Shown here: positions 62,008-64,000 of the stretch, one piece after another | Numbering within the stretch: position 1 is the first letter of the stretch | Layout of the letters: the number at the start of each line of letters is the position of its first letter | Source of the DNA: Selaginella moellendorffii | Lineage: Eukaryota; Streptophyta; Lycopodiopsida; Selaginellales; Selaginellaceae | Direction: 5' to 3' | DNA: 64,000 bases | Assembly (NCBI RefSeq): GCF_000143415.4 | Contig: NW_003314264.1 | Location: 1,318,733-1,382,732, forward strand | The notes under the pieces: generated by a model | Database searches by the model: none | What the model was told of the DNA's origin: nothing | Seen by the model: only the letters and a program-made list of their open reading frames with translations | Program-made: the position numbers and the translations under genes

Positions 62008-62368
62008 AAATGGAATCTTGGTCGGTTTTACTTGAGTTGACTGGAAGGGACTGTGACCGTGGACTAAAGTTGACTGGGACTGTGACTGGGAGATTCTCTG
62101 ACGTGACTTGTTGGAGGGAGCACTAGAGGGGATGCAAATCTTTTGATGCCGCGTTAGTGGAGTGCTGAATCGATGCCACTAGCGCCATTTATCGTCAAGC
62201 ACATGAATCTTAAGCTCAGCGCTCTCTAGCAAATGATAAGAGGACAGCAACTTTACGATTTCCTTTGGAATTTCTTAGAGTATCGCTAGCAGTGCCACTA
62301 GCACCAATGGAGGATTGCCGGTTCAAGGCCAGGACGGTCGCCATCTGTGCGAATATACGGCGAGAGGG

Positions 62369-62376
62369 TATAAAAG
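62369..62376 (+). promoter_or_regulatory. TATA box of the ABC transporter gene
   Basis: TATAAAAG lies about 75 bp upstream of the first codon, a plausible core promoter position with a short leader. Confidence 0.6.
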
Positions 62377-62449
62377 ATGGAACGATGAGCGGGGAGAAAA
62401 AATTCTGTGCGTTTCGAGTGTGTTTTCGTGGGGTTGTGTATTAGTTTTA

Positions 62450-64000
62450 ATGGCTCCAAACCCACAGGAGGGAGCCTCATTTGTCAGCCTTGCGCTATGG
62501 CATTGGATGCAACCATTGATTAACCTTGCGAACAAAAGGCCTCTAGAGGTAAGTTTGTCTGAATCACATTAACTCAAGCTAACATTGCTGTGACCAGATG
62601 GATGATTTATATGATCTTTGCAAAGAGGAGACCACTGTTTTCAGCGACAAGCGCTGGAACAAAGCCAGGGAGAAGAACAAGAAAGGGTCTGTATGGAGAG
62701 TGATGCTCTGGTTTCAAGGAAGAAAACTTTTGTGTTATGCTATGACCACCAGGATTCTGTGGCTTGCTTGTGGAATCTTACAGGTAAATGCCATGTTAAA
62801 TTTCTTCTACAATCTTGTTTTATCTGTGTCACAGGTCTACGCGGTCAAAGCTTTGGTACTGACCGTTGAACACCCGTCTTCCATGAGATGGTGGAAAGGG
62901 TTTGTACTGCTGCTCGCGGCGGTCGTGTTTCCACTCTTGCAAATGCTGTGTCAAAGCTATCTCTCGGTCGCGTTTATAAGGCTTGGCGTGCAAATTCGAG
63001 CAGCGGTGTGCATGGCCGTGTTTAACAAGGTTGAAATTTGACTGAAAGTGTTGACTGGTCCTTTGACTCAAGTTGACTGAATGGTGCAGATCCTTGTCAT
63101 GAATGCGGTGTCGCTCAGCCACACAAGCAATGGCCAGCTTCTCAACATTATCGGGAATGACATGCAAAAGCTCATGGACTTTTTGAATGCCTTTCCCTTC
63201 GGTAATCATAAATGTCATAGAAACTCTTGTACTAATCTCTAGTGTCTGTGTAGTTGCTGTGCTGATCATCGATGTGCTGGTTATCACTGGTGTTGCGGCG
63301 TATGAGATTGGGATCTCAGCAATTCCTGGGATACTGATAATTCTCCTGGCACAATTCTTTCAAGTTAAGTTCCTCTGAGATTCTCTAAGCTAAAAAGCTT
63401 TTGTCTTTTAGATTGGACTTGGGAGGAGGATCAAGAGCCTCAGGAGGAGAGCACTGGTGTTCATCGATGCCAGAGTCCGAATGGTCGGGGACGTGGTGAC
63501 GGGAATTAGAGTGATCAAATACAATGGTTGGGTTGTGCCATTCTTGAAGCAAATAGCCATCACTCGGGCCCGGGAGCTAAGCTGGATAGCAAAAGCATCT
63601 TTTATGCGGGGAGTGGCCACGGCTGTCGGGGTGAGATATATTATTATACTATTTTTCAAGATTCAAACTATTTTTTCTTTATAGGATGCTTACGTACCAT
63701 TAGCTTGTTTGGCCACCTTTGGCGTCTATGTTTTGCTCCACGGGGGGAATCTAAACGCAAAAAGTACATTTACAGTTTTGCCCTTCTTGGGAGTCTTGTA
63801 TAAATCAGCCGGCTCAGCAAGACCAGGTATGTAAATATCGTTTCAACTTCACATAACAAAGTTGATGCTAGGGTTCTTAATATTTGGAGAAGCAATGATA
63901 GGCATGGATCGTGTACAGAGATTTCTTAATATCCATGTTGAGAACACCAAAGTAATTCAGACAACTTTTTTCAATGCGCCAATTACAATATAATGTATAA
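62450..64000 (+). CDS. ABCC-type (MRP) ABC transporter, 5' part, cut by the window end
   Basis: ABCC transporters export glutathione and other conjugates, often into the vacuole. Eight exons are visible: 62450-62548, 62598-62783, 62835-63029, 63090-63201, 63254-63363, 63412-63630, 63685-63826 and 63872-63951. They encode the N-terminal cytosolic start (SFVSLALWHWMQPLINLANK), LYDLCKEETT and the first transmembrane domain. Typical pieces are GVQIRAAVCMAVFNK, SNGQLLNIIGNDMQKLMDF, VRMVGDVVTGIRVIKYNGW and GEAMIGMDRVQRFLNI. The start lacks the TMD0 of long ABCC proteins, so it resembles short members (animal ABCC4-like). The nucleotide-binding domains would lie beyond 64000. The donor after exon 7 was chosen from the reading frame. 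Confidence 0.9.

Overview
This window is nuclear DNA of a land plant. The most likely source is a lycophyte such as Selaginella (inference). The genes encode plant families (NIP aquaporin, plant cysteine oxidase, DRP3 dynamin, root-cap/LEA-related protein, HAK/KUP transporter, ABCC transporter), are packed closely, and have many very short GT-AG introns of about 35-130 nt.

Left part, about 1-30.5 kb: a heterochromatin-like block of nested LTR retrotransposons with no convincing host gene. The best-preserved element (12247-20107, + strand) has two ~1.15 kb LTRs, an initiator-Met-tRNA primer site, a polypurine tract and a non-coding interior. It is inserted in the RNase H region of an older Ty3/gypsy element on the - strand, whose halves lie at about 11.1-12.2 kb and 20.1-21.8 kb. 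A 600-bp solo LTR of the same family with a perfect GATTT duplication sits inside its interior. More decayed copies of the family, three further gypsy fragments and a 12-bp minisatellite fill the rest.

Middle, 30.6-46.6 kb: a gene island. It starts with a Crinkler/RHS-like P-loop NTPase gene (- strand) with an N-terminal heptad coiled coil and a C-terminal PD-(D/E)XK-like segment. Next come a probable acyltransferase relic, a DRP3-type dynamin gene with an apparent in-frame TGA, a uridine kinase/phosphoribulokinase-family gene, a divergent plant cysteine oxidase gene, a Rab3GAP catalytic-subunit gene with a BSD-like N-terminal segment, and a NIP aquaporin.

46.6-55.5 kb: AT-rich and repeat-rich. 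It holds a ~936-bp tandem duplication of LTR-like units, a stray copy of one dynamin exon, and a decayed second copy of the Crinkler/RHS-like gene.

Right part, 55.7-64 kb: a second gene island with a root-cap/LEA-related secreted protein, a mitochondrial/plastid-type nucleoside diphosphate kinase, a HAK/KUP potassium transporter, and the 5' part of an ABCC transporter cut by the window edge. The host genes look like independent housekeeping or transport genes; no pathway cluster is evident. No tRNA, rRNA or CRISPR was seen.
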